This document shows positions 39,252 to 50,986 of a stretch of DNA of 64,000 nt, piece after piece. Each line of letters starts with the position of its first letter. The first letter of the stretch is position 1. A program made the translations under genes and the position numbers. The notes below the pieces were generated by a model that was given only the letters and a program-made list of their open reading frames with translations, had not been told where the DNA came from and did not search any database. Origin of the DNA: Quercus robur (taxonomy: Eukaryota; Streptophyta; Magnoliopsida; Fagales; Fagaceae); the NCBI RefSeq assembly GCF_932294415.1, contig NC_065541.1, positions 66,990,695 through 67,054,694 of the forward strand, written 5' to 3'.

Positions 39252-39338
39252 ATGGATTCAGTGTTTCCAACAATGAAGTGGGCTTTTAGCCATAGCAAGA
39301 AAGGAAAGCAGAAGAAGAGAAGAAAGAAGCCATTGTGA
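39252..39338 (+). other. Possible 5' leader with a 28-codon upstream ORF
   Basis: A short frame MDSVFPTMKW... ending in a Lys/Arg-rich tail (KKGKQKKRRKKPL), followed by attaaag and a GT donor-like gtaaaaac at about 39358. A non-coding first exon of the nucleotidyltransferase gene is plausible, but it is 5.2 kb from the coding start. Low certainty. Confidence 0.25.
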
Positions 39339-39359
39339 TTAGTGGCACCCATTAAAGGT

Positions 39360-41456
39360 AAAAACTTTTTTTTTCTGGGTTCAACCTTTTATGGGTTTTT
39401 AATACTTTGATTATGGTGAATAAGTGTCACATTTGCCTAAATTGAGATTACTTATGTGCTTTCTATTTCAAGCTTGATATATGAATGCAGTAAATTGGGG
39501 TTGTAAGAGTTTCGTCAATTCATGTGGTTTTGAAACTGGGATTGGTTTGTTCCTCAACCGGTTGCAAAAGGTTGAGTTTGGAGAGATGTTTGACATTTTG
39601 GCTATCATTTTCTTTTTCCAATGCCTCACTTTGAGCTTGTGGTCATCCCCTCCTAAAATTATAGTTATTTTTATTTATGTTTTGGGAGTGGGTATGACTA
39701 GAGATGAGCTTTTAGAGCCATCTCTAAAAGGCCAATACATAGGTGAGTTACTATTTTGAGAATGCAGCACATTACCCTTTAGAGATTAGCGTTTCTATTT
39801 CTAATATGTTAAGGAATATTTGGACCTCTCTCTATTTGTCTATTGTTAGATTCAGAGCACATGTCAGTTCAATGTTTGCTGAGGGCCCTACTATATTTGA
39901 AATTTATTTGTCACATTTTTCCAAATGAAGAACATATTGCAATTTGTGTGCTGAAATTTTCAAGTGAAAAACTGGTTGCAATCGAGTTCAAAATTTTGTC
40001 CATTTGATCAACTCTGTCATCATGTATCTGTACTGAACATATGCCAATGTACAAAAGTTTAATAACGTTGTTACTTTCTGTTGCCGTAGTGGAACTTTTA
40101 TTTTGATTCTTGATTTCACTTCAAATTTTGTATTTGCATGAAATAGAACATGCATAAATGTTCACAGCATGGACAAAGGAATAAAAAACATAAAAAATTA
40201 GTTATGTGAATGGCAAATATTTTCGAAAATCTAATCAGTTTTATACCATATGGAGTGGGTTTTGGCAAATGATTTCCTCTAACTTTGCAATTTTTTTCGG
40301 CTTTATACTTTCCGATGGAAGGAAACTACTTTTTTTTCAGTGTTTGGTCCATTCTTGAAAATGCTTGGAAAACAATTTTCCAATGTTTTTGTTTATTTTC
40401 CCCAAAATCTTATATGGTAAGTAGGAGTTATTAAGTAACCTTAACCAAAACAGCTAAAGTTTCATAAGGGTAGCAGTCCACGAAATAAGAGAGAATGTCT
40501 TTGTGTAGATATAAGTCCCAAGTCATATACAAACCTCTGCACCCCAATTCTCTCCAATTTTCAAATTAATAGTTACAAAAATCCTTATCCTTCTTTGCAA
40601 AGATTTCAGCTTTGGGCAGGTAATGTTCTCTAGGCACTAAACTCACAAAGCTCAATCGTCAGATTTACTTGATGCAACTAGCTAAACTCCTGTGAAATAC
40701 TGGCAGATAGATGGCCGGTGAGTAGCTTTTGCGGAAGGGGTGGTGTCACCGGTGGGTGGCTTTGGGTGAAGGTGTTGGCTAGTTCCCCTTTTGGGGGGGG
40801 GGGGGGGGGGTGTGGGGGAGTTGTGGAGGGGTTGATGGCCAAGGTCAAGAAGGGAAAATGTTTTACACTTTTTTTTTTTTGGGTGTAAGACATTTTACAC
40901 CTCTCAAAACTGCATTTTTTCTGCTTAACTGAAAACATTTTTGGTTTTACCAGGATTTTACGTCATGCCAAACACCTGAAAACACTGAAAGTGTCTTTTG
41001 TAAAATGTTTTACAGCATGCCACATGCAGTGGAGTGAGGATAGGAGTGGCATCTGGAGTGACTGATTTTGGTTGTAAGTGTTACACAATATGGCTTAAAA
41101 GAAAAAGGCAATTTGCATCAGCTTGTGGTAAAGTTGAAATTGATACAAGGTAGCTTAATCATATTTGATGAATAGAATCTTCAGTTGGCCATCTGGTTTG
41201 CCTTGGATTTCACATAAAGGTATGTATGATATCAAATTAGTGTACCGGGATGTGAAAAAGAAACGAGCTTAGAGAATTATTCTGGGCCTAGGTTGATTTT
41301 AAGCCCCATTTATGTTTGGCTTGACAATTATTTTTTTGTATGTTAACCTTATTCAGCAATTGTGGAGGATGAATGAACTCCAGTTGGCCTGTCCTTGTTC
41401 CTTATAGTGGGATATGTCATATAGGAGTGGGTAAGGCCTAGAGGAATAGGTATTTA
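39360..41456. other. Spacer or leader intron, no gene recognised
   Basis: Open frames are short and not family-like. There is an 18-G run at 40793-40810 preceded and followed by ggtg-rich sequence. Confidence 0.4.
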
Positions 41457-41805
41457 TTGATGAACTGGTTGTGCTTATGTCATTATGTAGATTATAACAT
41501 CTGTAATGTGATTTGCAAGGCCACATGCACAGTGTGTGCATGTACTTTCTCCTCTACATGCCTCCCTCCCAATCACGGCTAATTGATGTGTTTGTTCAAG
41601 CTTGGCTGGCTTAGTAACCAAGCTTGATATTTGATGAACTGGTTTTGCTTATGTCATTATGTAGATTATACCATCTGTAATGTGATTTGCAAGGCCACAT
41701 GCACAGTGTGTGCATGTACTTTCTCCTCTACATGCCTCCCTCTCACTCACGGCTAATTGATGTGTGTGTCCAAGCTTGGCTGGCTTAGTAACTAAGCTTA
41801 ATATT
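41457..41805. repeat. Two-copy tandem repeat, 174-bp period
   Basis: ttgatgaactggtt at 41457 recurs at 41631 with the following ~170 bases nearly identical (ccacatgcacagtgtgtgca, ggctaattgatgtg, caagcttggctggctta). Confidence 0.88.
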
Positions 41806-42570
41806 TGAGGCTTGGACTCTCGTACACACATTTGTCATATTTATCTGACCAAAAGATTAAAGTTCTCCTGTTTTTATTTTTTCTTTTTCCTCTTTCCTTT
41901 CTTTTTTATTTTTTGGGTGTTATTTGGGGTTATGCCCTATTTGGAAATATCACTTGTTTATTAAATATCTAAACATATTAACTAGGTAGCAAGGATCTTT
42001 TGGACTTGCCTTTTTCCTTTTTGTTTTGCCTTTTTTTTTTGGTTGTTGTTGCTGAATGATCATTTGGTACTGTTAACTTAACGGAAACAACTCCCGTTAT
42101 TAAGAATGTTTTGTGCTTTGCAAACATTTCAGGGCGTCTAAAAAAAATGCTTCTTCTGGTTGACATTTTCATTAGCAAGAGAACTAACATTAAATCTCCT
42201 TGCAATAAATGCTTTTAGCATTGATATCTGGGAAGCTAATCTGAGATGTGATATTAAAGAAGGTTATTAAATGTTTAATTATCTAAATAGTTATAAAAAA
42301 AAAAAATCTAAATAGTTGGAATGAATTAGGATAACAATTATTGAGGAAAAAGGTGAAATAGCTTAGAATTTATTAATCATCTTATTGATACTAGCCCAAG
42401 GCATGTTATTTATCCCAAAAAAAAAAAAAAAAAAAACTCGCCATGGCATGTTATGAATGGAGAAAGATACACAAATTTACTGTTATAACATTGTTGATTT
42501 GGTCTTATACTCTGTTGGCTCATTAATGAAATAGAATCCACATTGTCTAGTGAGACTCTATGAATGTGAC
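41806..42570. other. AT-rich spacer
   Basis: No gene or named repeat; poly(T)/poly(A) runs at about 42024 and 42416-42437. Confidence 0.45.
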
Positions 42571-42579
42571 AATGTTTTA

Positions 42580-43070
42580 GGAAAATACTGCTTTGGGAAA
42601 ATGTTTGACAATTGACAATTTGAGAAAAAGGAAGATTTGGATATTGGATTGGTGTTATATGTGCAAGTGTAATGGTGAATTGGTTGACCATCTTTTTCTT
42701 CATTGTCCGGTTGCTATGGATTTGTGGTCTATGGTTTTTGGTTTATTTGGAGTAAGTTGGGTTATGCCACAATTAGTTGTCGGGCTCCTAGCTTGCGGGC
42801 TAGGCCGGTTTGGCCGTCATCGAATTGGGAATATATGAAGAATCATTCCTCATTGTTTAATGTGGTGTCTTTGGAAGGAAAGAAATAGTAGATGTTTTGA
42901 AGATATTAAGAGATCCGTACCTGACCTTAATCTTTTTTTCTTTAGAAGTTTATTGGATTGGTTGTCTGTTTTGCGAAACCAATCATTCTCTTCTCTTCTT
43001 GTTTTTCTAGATTCTTGTAATTTTTATTCTTGATTGTTGACCCCTGTACACTCCCTGTGTACCAGGGTGT

Positions 43071-43110
<40 letters not shown>

Positions 43111-43146
43111 TTTTTTATATCAATAAAGCTTATTACTTATCAAAAA
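42580..43146 (+). pseudogene. 5'-truncated L1-type LINE, 3' end with zf-RVT remnant
   Basis: The frame from 42593 reads KCLTIDNLRKRKIW...CYMCKCNGELVDHLFLHC...LW, the reverse-transcriptase zinc-binding domain found at the C-terminus of plant L1 elements. A TGG-to-TGA change near 42835 breaks it (W in the expected NIWRIIPH), and the same frame then continues to a stop near 43034. A tail with poly(T) and aataaagcttattacttatc plus A-run ends the element. The 9-base duplication aatgtttta flanks it at 42571-42579 and 43147-43155. Truncated and dead. Confidence 0.85.
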
Positions 43147-43154
43147 AATGTTTT

Positions 43155-44105
43155 ACTTGATCCGCTTTTAAAGCTTCCCTTAAGGCGCCCACGCCACCAT
43201 GCATGCGCTTGAGTGCCGGGTAGGCGGGGACATTTTTTTTTTTTAAATTCCGGTTCATATCACCTTTGTCCTTTTCTGTTGCTCCTTTCCATGTTTAAAA
43301 AGATTCTCCAATTATTCCTGATGACATAGTCCTATGTATGCCTAGATTTAAAAATACGTATTTTGCTCTCTCATCCCTTCTCTGACAACCGTCATTGTCA
43401 AAATAGTGCCGATATTTTGCTTATAGTAGTTTTGACCCTTTCTTCTACCATATAAGTTCTCCTATGCAGTGTTCTACTTGATCCGCCTTTAAAGCTTCCC
43501 TTAAGGCACCCACACCACAGTGCGTGCTTTTGATTGCCGGGTAGGTGGGGACATTTTTTTTTTTAAATTTTTGGTTCATGTTACCTTTGTCGTTTCTTCT
43601 GCTCCTTTACATGTTTGAAAATATTGTCTCCAATTATTTCAAAATGCTTATTTCGCTCTTTCTTCCCTGATTTGACAACCGACATTGTCAAAATAGTGCC
43701 AATATTTTGTTTATAGTTGTTTTTCACCCTTTCTTCTACGGTAGAGCATTTTGGCTATTAACATAAAGGGAGGCATATGGAAGCAGTGTTCTATTTGATC
43801 CGCCTTTAAAGCTTCCCTTAAGGCGCCCACGCAACAGTGCGTGCTCTTGATTGCCGGGTTGGTGGGGACATTTTTTTTTTTATAAAATTTTTGGTTCATG
43901 TTACCGTTGTCCTTTCTTCTGCTCCTTTCCATGTTTGAAAATATTGTCTCCAATTATTTCAAAATGCTTATTTCGCTCTTTCTTCCCTTATTTGACAACC
44001 GACATTGTCAAAATAGTGCCAATATTTTGTTTATAGTTGTTTTTCACCCGTTCTTCTACGGTAGAGCATTTTGGCTATTAACATAAAAGGAGGCATATGG
44101 AAACA
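43155..44105. repeat. Three-copy tandem repeat, about 318-bp period
   Basis: Units start at about 43155, 43475 and 43793 with a(c/t)ttgatccgc then aaagcttcccttaaggc and gattgccgggt. Copies 2 and 3 are closest, sharing caaaatagtgccaatatttt and taacataaa; copy 1 is more diverged. The LINE abuts the first unit. Confidence 0.88.
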
Positions 44106-44504
44106 TAGTATCTGAGGCTGCAATAGATATGGAAGCAATTTGGACCACTTGAAAGCATCCAAGTAGCCGGTTTTCTTCTACATATTTCCCAATTTACACT
44201 GCGGGACTAAGTTCGACCACTTTCATAATATTTTCTATGTCTGCACATTTATTAAATAATTTTTCTAGATGACAATATCCTGGCATCCTTCTCAATTCCT
44301 AGGCTGTATTTATTACTAGTGTTGACCAACATCAACAACTCATTTCAGTTTCTCCCCAAAGCTACTTTATAACACTCTGACTTCCGGAGGCTATGATGCT
44401 GCCTTTTCTGTGATCAATTGTTGAGCTGGCACTGGCCTGCCCGGTTTGTGTGTTCCTGGGTTTATTTTTCGGAACCTGAATTATCCTAGATTTTTTTTTT
44501 AGCT

Positions 44505-47500
44505 ATGGAAGATTTTCAAGAGACATTGTCAACTATCTCCTCTTTACCTTCTTCCTCCTCTTTACCTAACCCAGACCCATTGTCAATTGATGGGGAAATC
44601 TGGCTGATGGCTGAGAAAAGGACCCGGGAAATTTTATGTGCCATTCAACCTACTGTGGATTCTGAGAAGGCAAGGAAGGAGGTTATTGATTATGTCCGGT
44701 GGCTAATTCAACGTTATTATGCAACTGAGGTGAGAATTCCCCCTGGACCCCTTCCCCTTCACTTTGTTTTGTTCTCTAGGTTTTTGAAAGTTCAATATAA
44801 TATATACATTTTTTAAATGTAGCTCCCCCTCTCCCCTCTTTCCTGTTATTTGGTTAGATCTGCTTGAGATTGTTTGGCTTATTTGTTTAAATAGTTTGCA
44901 TGTTGCAGACCTCTCTTTGTAATACATGGCAATCCCATTTCTTTGAAGTCTGTAATTGAGTTTGTTCTTTTTTTTTTTTTTTGGGGGGGGGGGGGGGGAG
45001 GTTGGGGGGGGATCACTCTTGAGTTTTGATTTATATTACTGGCACCACCACATGGAACTGAGGCATGTTGATTGATATTTTGTATTTTTTGGGTACTTTT
45101 TATGCTGAAAATTTTAATAGAGATCATAGATTACGAAAGGCCTTAACGGCGGATGGGGAGGCAAACAAAGTTTTTGCAACTTTGATCTTGTCATACTACT
45201 TTGTCTAGTCCTTTAGATGACAACTAGCTTCCTGGAGCTTTTCTTTACAAATGTTTTATCTTTTGTGACTTGATTATGTATTTTATAACTGACAAAGATA
45301 CCTTCAATTACGATATGTTGTATAGTTCTTTACTTTCATATATTTTCAACTAATATTTGAACATCTAGCTCAGTGATAAAACTGATATTTCTTTTAAAAA
45401 ATCATTTACATAGCTCAGAATATTTCAATATTAGACATATGAAGTTGTAACTTATATACTGGAGATGCTTTCATGTTTTCACATGCTTTATTTATTTATA
45501 ATCTTATGGAACATTTACAAATCCACTTGCTTGATCCTATGAGGTGTATCTATTTCAGTTAATTTATTTTTTTATAGGTTTGACTGTTTATTGTATCAAA
45601 AAATCTTTGCTAGAAGGGATTAATGATGATTTTATTTCAGTTTGTATATAATGCTATTATAGTGAGATTGAATTAATGTGAAGGTCTTTTTTCATGTCTA
45701 TGCACTTACAGGTCTTCCCATTTGGCTCAGTGCCACTAAAAACCTACCTTCCTGACGGAGACATTGATTTGACTGTCATCAGTGATCAAAATGTGGAGGA
45801 AGATTTGGCTAGAGGTGTCTGCAGCATCCTTGAAGGTGGAGATAAAGACTCCAAGTTTCAAGTAAAAGATGTCCAATACATTTGTGCACAGGTTTAGCTT
45901 CGTTAACTTTGTTGTTTCTTAGTCCAGTGATTAATTTACATATACTGAAAATTTTACTTTAAGTTGTGGAAAATTTTGTTGATCTGTGAAATTAATAGAC
46001 CCCAACTTTATCTGGGATAATGATGGGATTTTGAATGGCAGGTTAAAGTTGTGAAATGTAATGTGAAGAATATAGCTGTGGACATTTCTTTCAATCAATT
46101 GGCTGGGCTCTCTAGTTTGTGCTTTCTTGAGCAGGTATGGTCCAGTATTTTCATATGTATGCATTGTAATCTTAGTATAATTTTACTTATCCCCCAACAT
46201 GCAACTTCACATGTACTATTGTGAATTTCATTGACATGGCACTGAAAAGCATGTGCAGTATCAATACAATGGTTTGTCGTCCTTTAACTGAATAAGGTTT
46301 AAATTTGTTGGTAGGTATATTTTTACCTTTTCATTATTCTAGAATTTATTGTGTATGTGGTTCTTGCTCTGTTCAGCTTCTATTGCACATTCAATTTTTT
46401 CCCTATTTCTTGCATTTCCCCCTATCTTAGCCTAAGAAGTGTGTGAAACCACTCTTTTTCTCTCTCCATCCACCAAATTATAATAGATATTGACTGTAAT
46501 GTAATTTTTGAGAAAACATACTTGACTTCTCTGGTGCTGCTTATTTTTTAGGTTGACCAAATTATTGGAAGAGACCATCTTTTCAAACGCAGCATTATCT
46601 TGATAAAAGCCTGGTGCTATTATGAGGCTAGAATTCTTGGTGCTCACCATGGCTTGTTTTCAGCATATGCATTAGAAACTTTGGTATTGTGTATTATCAA
46701 TCGCTATCATTCATCAATACGTGGTCCATTGGAGGTGAGATTCTTTCAGTTCAGCTTTTTTTTTTTTTGATTAGTAAGAAAGATGTATATTCAAGAAGCT
46801 ACTTTATGCATGAAAAGCATAAAGAAAACCAAAAATACAGAGAAAAGAAACAAAACAGAAAATTAATTACAAAGGAGAAGAGAGTTTAGGAAAAAGGGAA
46901 GAGAATCACTAGAAGCGAGTCCCCAAGCCCGAGACCACTCAAACAAAGATCCACTAAAAGAACAAAGCAGCTGATCTCCAGAGCTATCTAAGTCCTCAAA
47001 GGTCTGCTCAGCATTTGTGTTTGAGTTTAAAAGCATTAATTCTACTTATTTTCATATTCTACTCACAGGTTCTGTATAGATTTTTGGTGTACTTTAGCAC
47101 ATTTGATTGGGACAGTTACTGTGTCAGTGTAAGTGGTCCGCTCACCATATCCCTTCCAGGAATTGGGGGTAAGTTGTATTTTATTTTGTTTTCTGTAACC
47201 TGATTGTTTTACTTGTCTACTTAAGATCCTTATTTTTTACTTTTTGTTCTTTGTGGATGCTTTTTGCAGCAGGAACAACAGAAGATAATAGGGATGAACT
47301 ATTGCTCACTGAAGTGTTCCTGAGAAACTGCAGAGAAATATTTTCTGTTCCAATAAGGGCACATGAGACTAGAATCCATGAATTTCCCATCAAGCACCTC
47401 AACATAGTGGATCCTCTAAAAGACAACAACAATTTAGGACGTAGTGTCAGTAAAGGTTTTTGACCAATTTCACTTACTGAAGCAGATTTTCTTCACTGTT

Positions 47501-49341
47501 TAACAAGGCTAATTTCTAAAGGCTTATGCACTGAATTTGCATTATTTGATTCTGTCTGGGACTTGTTAAAAACACCTCTCTTAAATGGATGTTGTGGGTT
47601 CAACTCCTATGATTGGACTTGGAAGAACCATAGAAAATGCATACCCTTCCACTTTTCTTTGAACTTATCATGATTCATGATAACTAAAAGGAGGGGGGGG
47701 GGGGGGGGGGGGGGGTGGTTGGGGGGGTCATCCTATTAAAAACTTAAAAGTCTAAGAACAAATACCTTGATATCTCCCTTTGATATTAATAATAAGTTCA
47801 ATATGTCTCAAAAGATTTCTAATCTTTATGGAAGTAAGGAAATTGGTGTTACAAGTTACAGCTCACAATTACATCTTTTGGCAGAATTATCTCATAGAAC
47901 TCCTAGTTTTGTAAATTATGTAGCTTATAATGCCCTCTTTTCATCCAGGCAATTTCTATCGGATAAGATGTGCGCTTTCATATGGAGCTCAAAAGCTTCG
48001 AGAGGTCCTTATGCTTCCGGGAGAAAGCATGGGAGAGGGACTAGAGAACTTTTTCACTACCATTTTAGATAGGAATGGAAGGGGACTAAGGTCAGATATA
48101 CAAGTTCCTATCCCTACATTTGGTACTGGAAGATCTCAAATATCTGACCTAAGCGGAGACTATGATAGCTACTATGGTGATCTACAATATAGTCAGCAGT
48201 ATCATGATTATACATTATCCATTCCTGGACAGTCCGGTTCTCCATCATTACTTTCCCAGATCTGGAACAAGACTAGATGGGAATCCATGGCTCAGTCATG
48301 GCAACACAACTGGAATTTATTTTCTCAGAGAGGTACGGAGGTATATTATCCAAGGCTTCCATTCCACCGTCATGATGCTTCCCAACTAGCTGCTGCAATA
48401 TTTCCTTTTGAAGACATGAAGAATTCACGAGGAACAGGCACATACATCCCTAACGTGGTATATGAATGCAAAGCCTTATATGCAATTTTAGTTCTGCTGC
48501 TCTTATTTTTTGTGAACTGTTAAAATGATTGATCTTGCTGTCATAAGCTTAAGATTTCCGTATATTGCAGACCCATAATTCTTACAGGGACATACCAAGG
48601 GTGAGGGGAAGGTATTCAAAACATAGAACTCAAGATTTTATGAGATCACCTAAAAGGATTGAACGGATTGAGGTTCCCTCAGTAGCAGACAAAGGTGCAA
48701 ATGGCTGCTGCTTCAATCTTTCAAATGAAGAATTCCCACTGCTTGCTAGCAGTCGGAGGCCCCCACCATCAGAGATGGACCAGACTGGTCAGCTCACTGA
48801 CCTCAATCTTTCACATGAAGAATTCCCACTGCAAGCAGGCATTCAGAAGTCCCCGCCTTCAGAGGTGGACCCATCTGGTCAGCTCTTTGACCACAATCTT
48901 TCACATGAAGAATTCCCACTGCTTGCAGGCATTCAAAAGCCTCCACCATCAGAAATGGGCCAGACTGGTCAGCTCATTGACCAGATTGAGGTTCCCTCAG
49001 TGACAGACAAGGTTGAAAATGGCTGTCGCCTCAATCTTTCACTTGAAGAATTCCCATTGCTTACAGGCATTCGGAAGTCCCCACCATCAAAGATGAACCA
49101 GTCTGGTCAGCTAACTGTGAAGTCCCCGGAAGCCAAGGACTGCTCTCCCTCCGGGAGTATTCGGTTTGGGACTCACAGGTGTTCACCATCACCATTGAAA
49201 TTGCCTTTGCAGGTAATGAGCAAGCAGGCAGATTCTTCCATGTCAGGCATTTCAGACCTTATGCCAGTTAATCCAACAATGGGAATGCAGAGGCAACAGC
49301 AATTTTGGGAAAGCAATGATAACTTGTCTGATAGTCCCTAA
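44505..49341 (+). CDS. PAP/OAS1-type nucleotidyltransferase
   Basis: Predicted template-independent nucleotidyltransferase of the Trf4/poly(A)-polymerase fold; substrate unknown. Exons: 44505-44729, 45712-45891, 46042-46134, 46552-46734, 47069-47168, 47270-47455, 47949-48457, 48571-49341; about 748 aa, all phases join. Catalytic signature: Gly80-Ser81 (FPFGSVPLKTY), Asp92 and Asp94 (DGDIDL), and a third acidic residue Asp149 (AVDISF). The helical PAP/OAS1 substrate-binding region follows (RSIILIKAWCYYEARILGAH, LETLVL). The C-terminal third is disordered-looking, Ser/Pro-rich, with four EEFPL repeats. It resembles AT3G56320. The C-terminus is uncertain: read-through ends at 49341, but a terminal exon after the acceptor at 49410 could replace the last residues. 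A tract of 23 G lies in intron 6. It converges with the alpha-galactosidase gene. Confidence 0.9.
46756..47005 (-). mobile_element. Probable antisense LINE tail in intron 4
   Basis: A poly(T) run followed by gattagtaagaaag reads, on the minus strand, as an L1-like 3' end (cttactaatc plus poly(A)). About 250 bases of purine-rich sequence follow. A ctcagc/ttcagc word on the two sides may be target duplication. No coding remnant is visible. Confidence 0.4.
48715..49122 (+). repeat. Four in-frame 30-codon repeats in a coding exon
   Basis: Units start at 48715, 48805, 48895 and 49033 with aatctttca(n)atgaagaatt or a close variant. Each encodes LS(N/H/L)EEFPL plus a KxPPSExxxxGQL-like tail. The period is 90 bases; a 48-base piece (IEVPSV(A/T)DK) before unit 1 recurs before unit 4, so a larger block was also copied. 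Confidence 0.92.
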
Positions 49342-49410
49342 TCTATTGAAGCTTTGAAAAATAAATAAGATACCATCTAAACTCTTTCCTTTGCTTGTTT
49401 GGCATTGCAG

Positions 49411-49471
49411 GATTCTCATGCATCGATACCATCTAAAAGATGACGAGGAGTTCCCCCCTTTAACCACGTGA
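49411..49471 (+). CDS. Possible alternative terminal exon of the nucleotidyltransferase
   Basis: After ggcattgcag (acceptor ending at 49410), the frame ILMHRYHLKDDEEFPPLTT stop at 49469-49471 contains an EEFPPL motif like the repeats of the preceding exon. Joining in that frame needs a phase-2 donor such as aactt/gtctga near 49325. A stronger donor, cag/gtaatg at 49213, would instead give an 11-codon end, DSHASIPSKR. Which is used cannot be told from sequence alone. Confidence 0.4.
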
Positions 49472-50986
49472 CTGCTTTTCAGATAAGAATGATGAAGGCC
49501 ACACTAACAGAACAATGTGAAGACCAATGGACTATTCTGAAGTTAAAAAAGTCTGCTTCTGTGGTGATGTTCTTGCGTCTTGCCATACTATGAATTCTTC
49601 TTTGCCTTCTTCCTTTAATTTGGATTCTAATCTAGTAGTCTAGAAAGCTTTATTAAGGATGGATTCTGGGTAGAATTTTATCCCTCCCATCCCCTTCTAG
49701 ATGATTATGTAGCCATAATATGTTTACATGTACTTTATAAATGAGGATCTAATATGCCTAGTATCAGCTCTTGCTAAGATAATTGCATTATATTCATTCC
49801 TGGTCTTCATATACACAACATTTTAGATCCGCGTGATACCCCAAATTGTGGGGATTTGATTGGACTTTGATTGTTTGAGTGTGTGATGTGCGGACATGTG
49901 TTGAGTCCACATCATGTGTTTACTCTGTGGATCTTAGATTTATAAGTGATTATGAAGAGTCTCAATTGTAACTTGAGTAGCCCTTTTGGGTGAAAGTGCA
50001 ACCATGACAAATGCTTGGTCTTTACAAATGAAAACATTCTCGTACTAGAACTCTTTATTTGTGTCATTTTGAAAAACAGAGATAATCAATTTCATAAAGA
50101 AATTTCTATTTTTTTTTTCAAATATAAAGGTGTACTTCATATCAAATCAATTAAATTCTCGTTGAGTCTAAATATTTTCTAATCTACTATCCATATAAAA
50201 AGCGTGAAGAGGTTTATTTACAGTAGTTTGGTTTGGAAGTTTGTCCAAACCAAAACAGATGCTGCCAAATAAGTTTAAAAGACCCAAAACCCCGCAACAC
50301 CTACATAAAAGGATGAAGAGCCCTTACTACTCGCTGTTATTTAGATAGAAGCTCTATTTTAATTTTCATAATCAAGGGGCCATGCGTGCCTTGCACGTGC
50401 TACCAAAACTAGTCTTTACTAAATACACAGCATTTTCGATAATCACAGCCGTTAACTCAAGACATATAGCCTTTTTGACATACATGGTCTCTGCAGGAAA
50501 GGTAAGCAGGATCATGTAATTTGACCCCTTTTTCAGGGTTCTAACAAAGCCTTTACTAGAGTTTTCTGTGTCTCATGCTGGTTGCTGACCATTATGTCAA
50601 CCAGCTTTTGCGATTCTAAAAAAGATAACGCACGAAGCATTACTTATAATATTCCACCAAATCCATTAGACACATCGTGTATTCTAACCACTAAGATATT
50701 CTCTACAGCCTTGCACTTCAGACTGTTAGACAATATAATTTTCATTTGTCTGAGCAATATATTACAGATGGTCGGATACCACCTGTTTAATGTTACCATC
50801 AAAAAGTTTATAGACAACCGGTAACACAACTTGGAGACAGAAATTTCAATGCAATTACAACGGATATGACACTTTCGTATTATTTTTTTTCCAAAGGGAT
50901 CCAACAGGCTGCATAAATGATGAAACCTAAAATAACAGAACAATGGATGAGCTTGAAGCCTTGAACCCCACTAATAGTATGATGGC
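49472..50986. other. Convergent spacer between two genes
   Basis: Nucleotidyltransferase 3' UTR at the left and alpha-galactosidase 3' UTR at the right. Small frames are not gene-like; no named repeat is seen. Confidence 0.55.

Noticed and set aside
39481-39928. Frames of 92 and 61 aa upstream of the nucleotidyltransferase
   Set aside because: Neither resembles a family, there is no splice logic to 44505, and both are likely chance frames.
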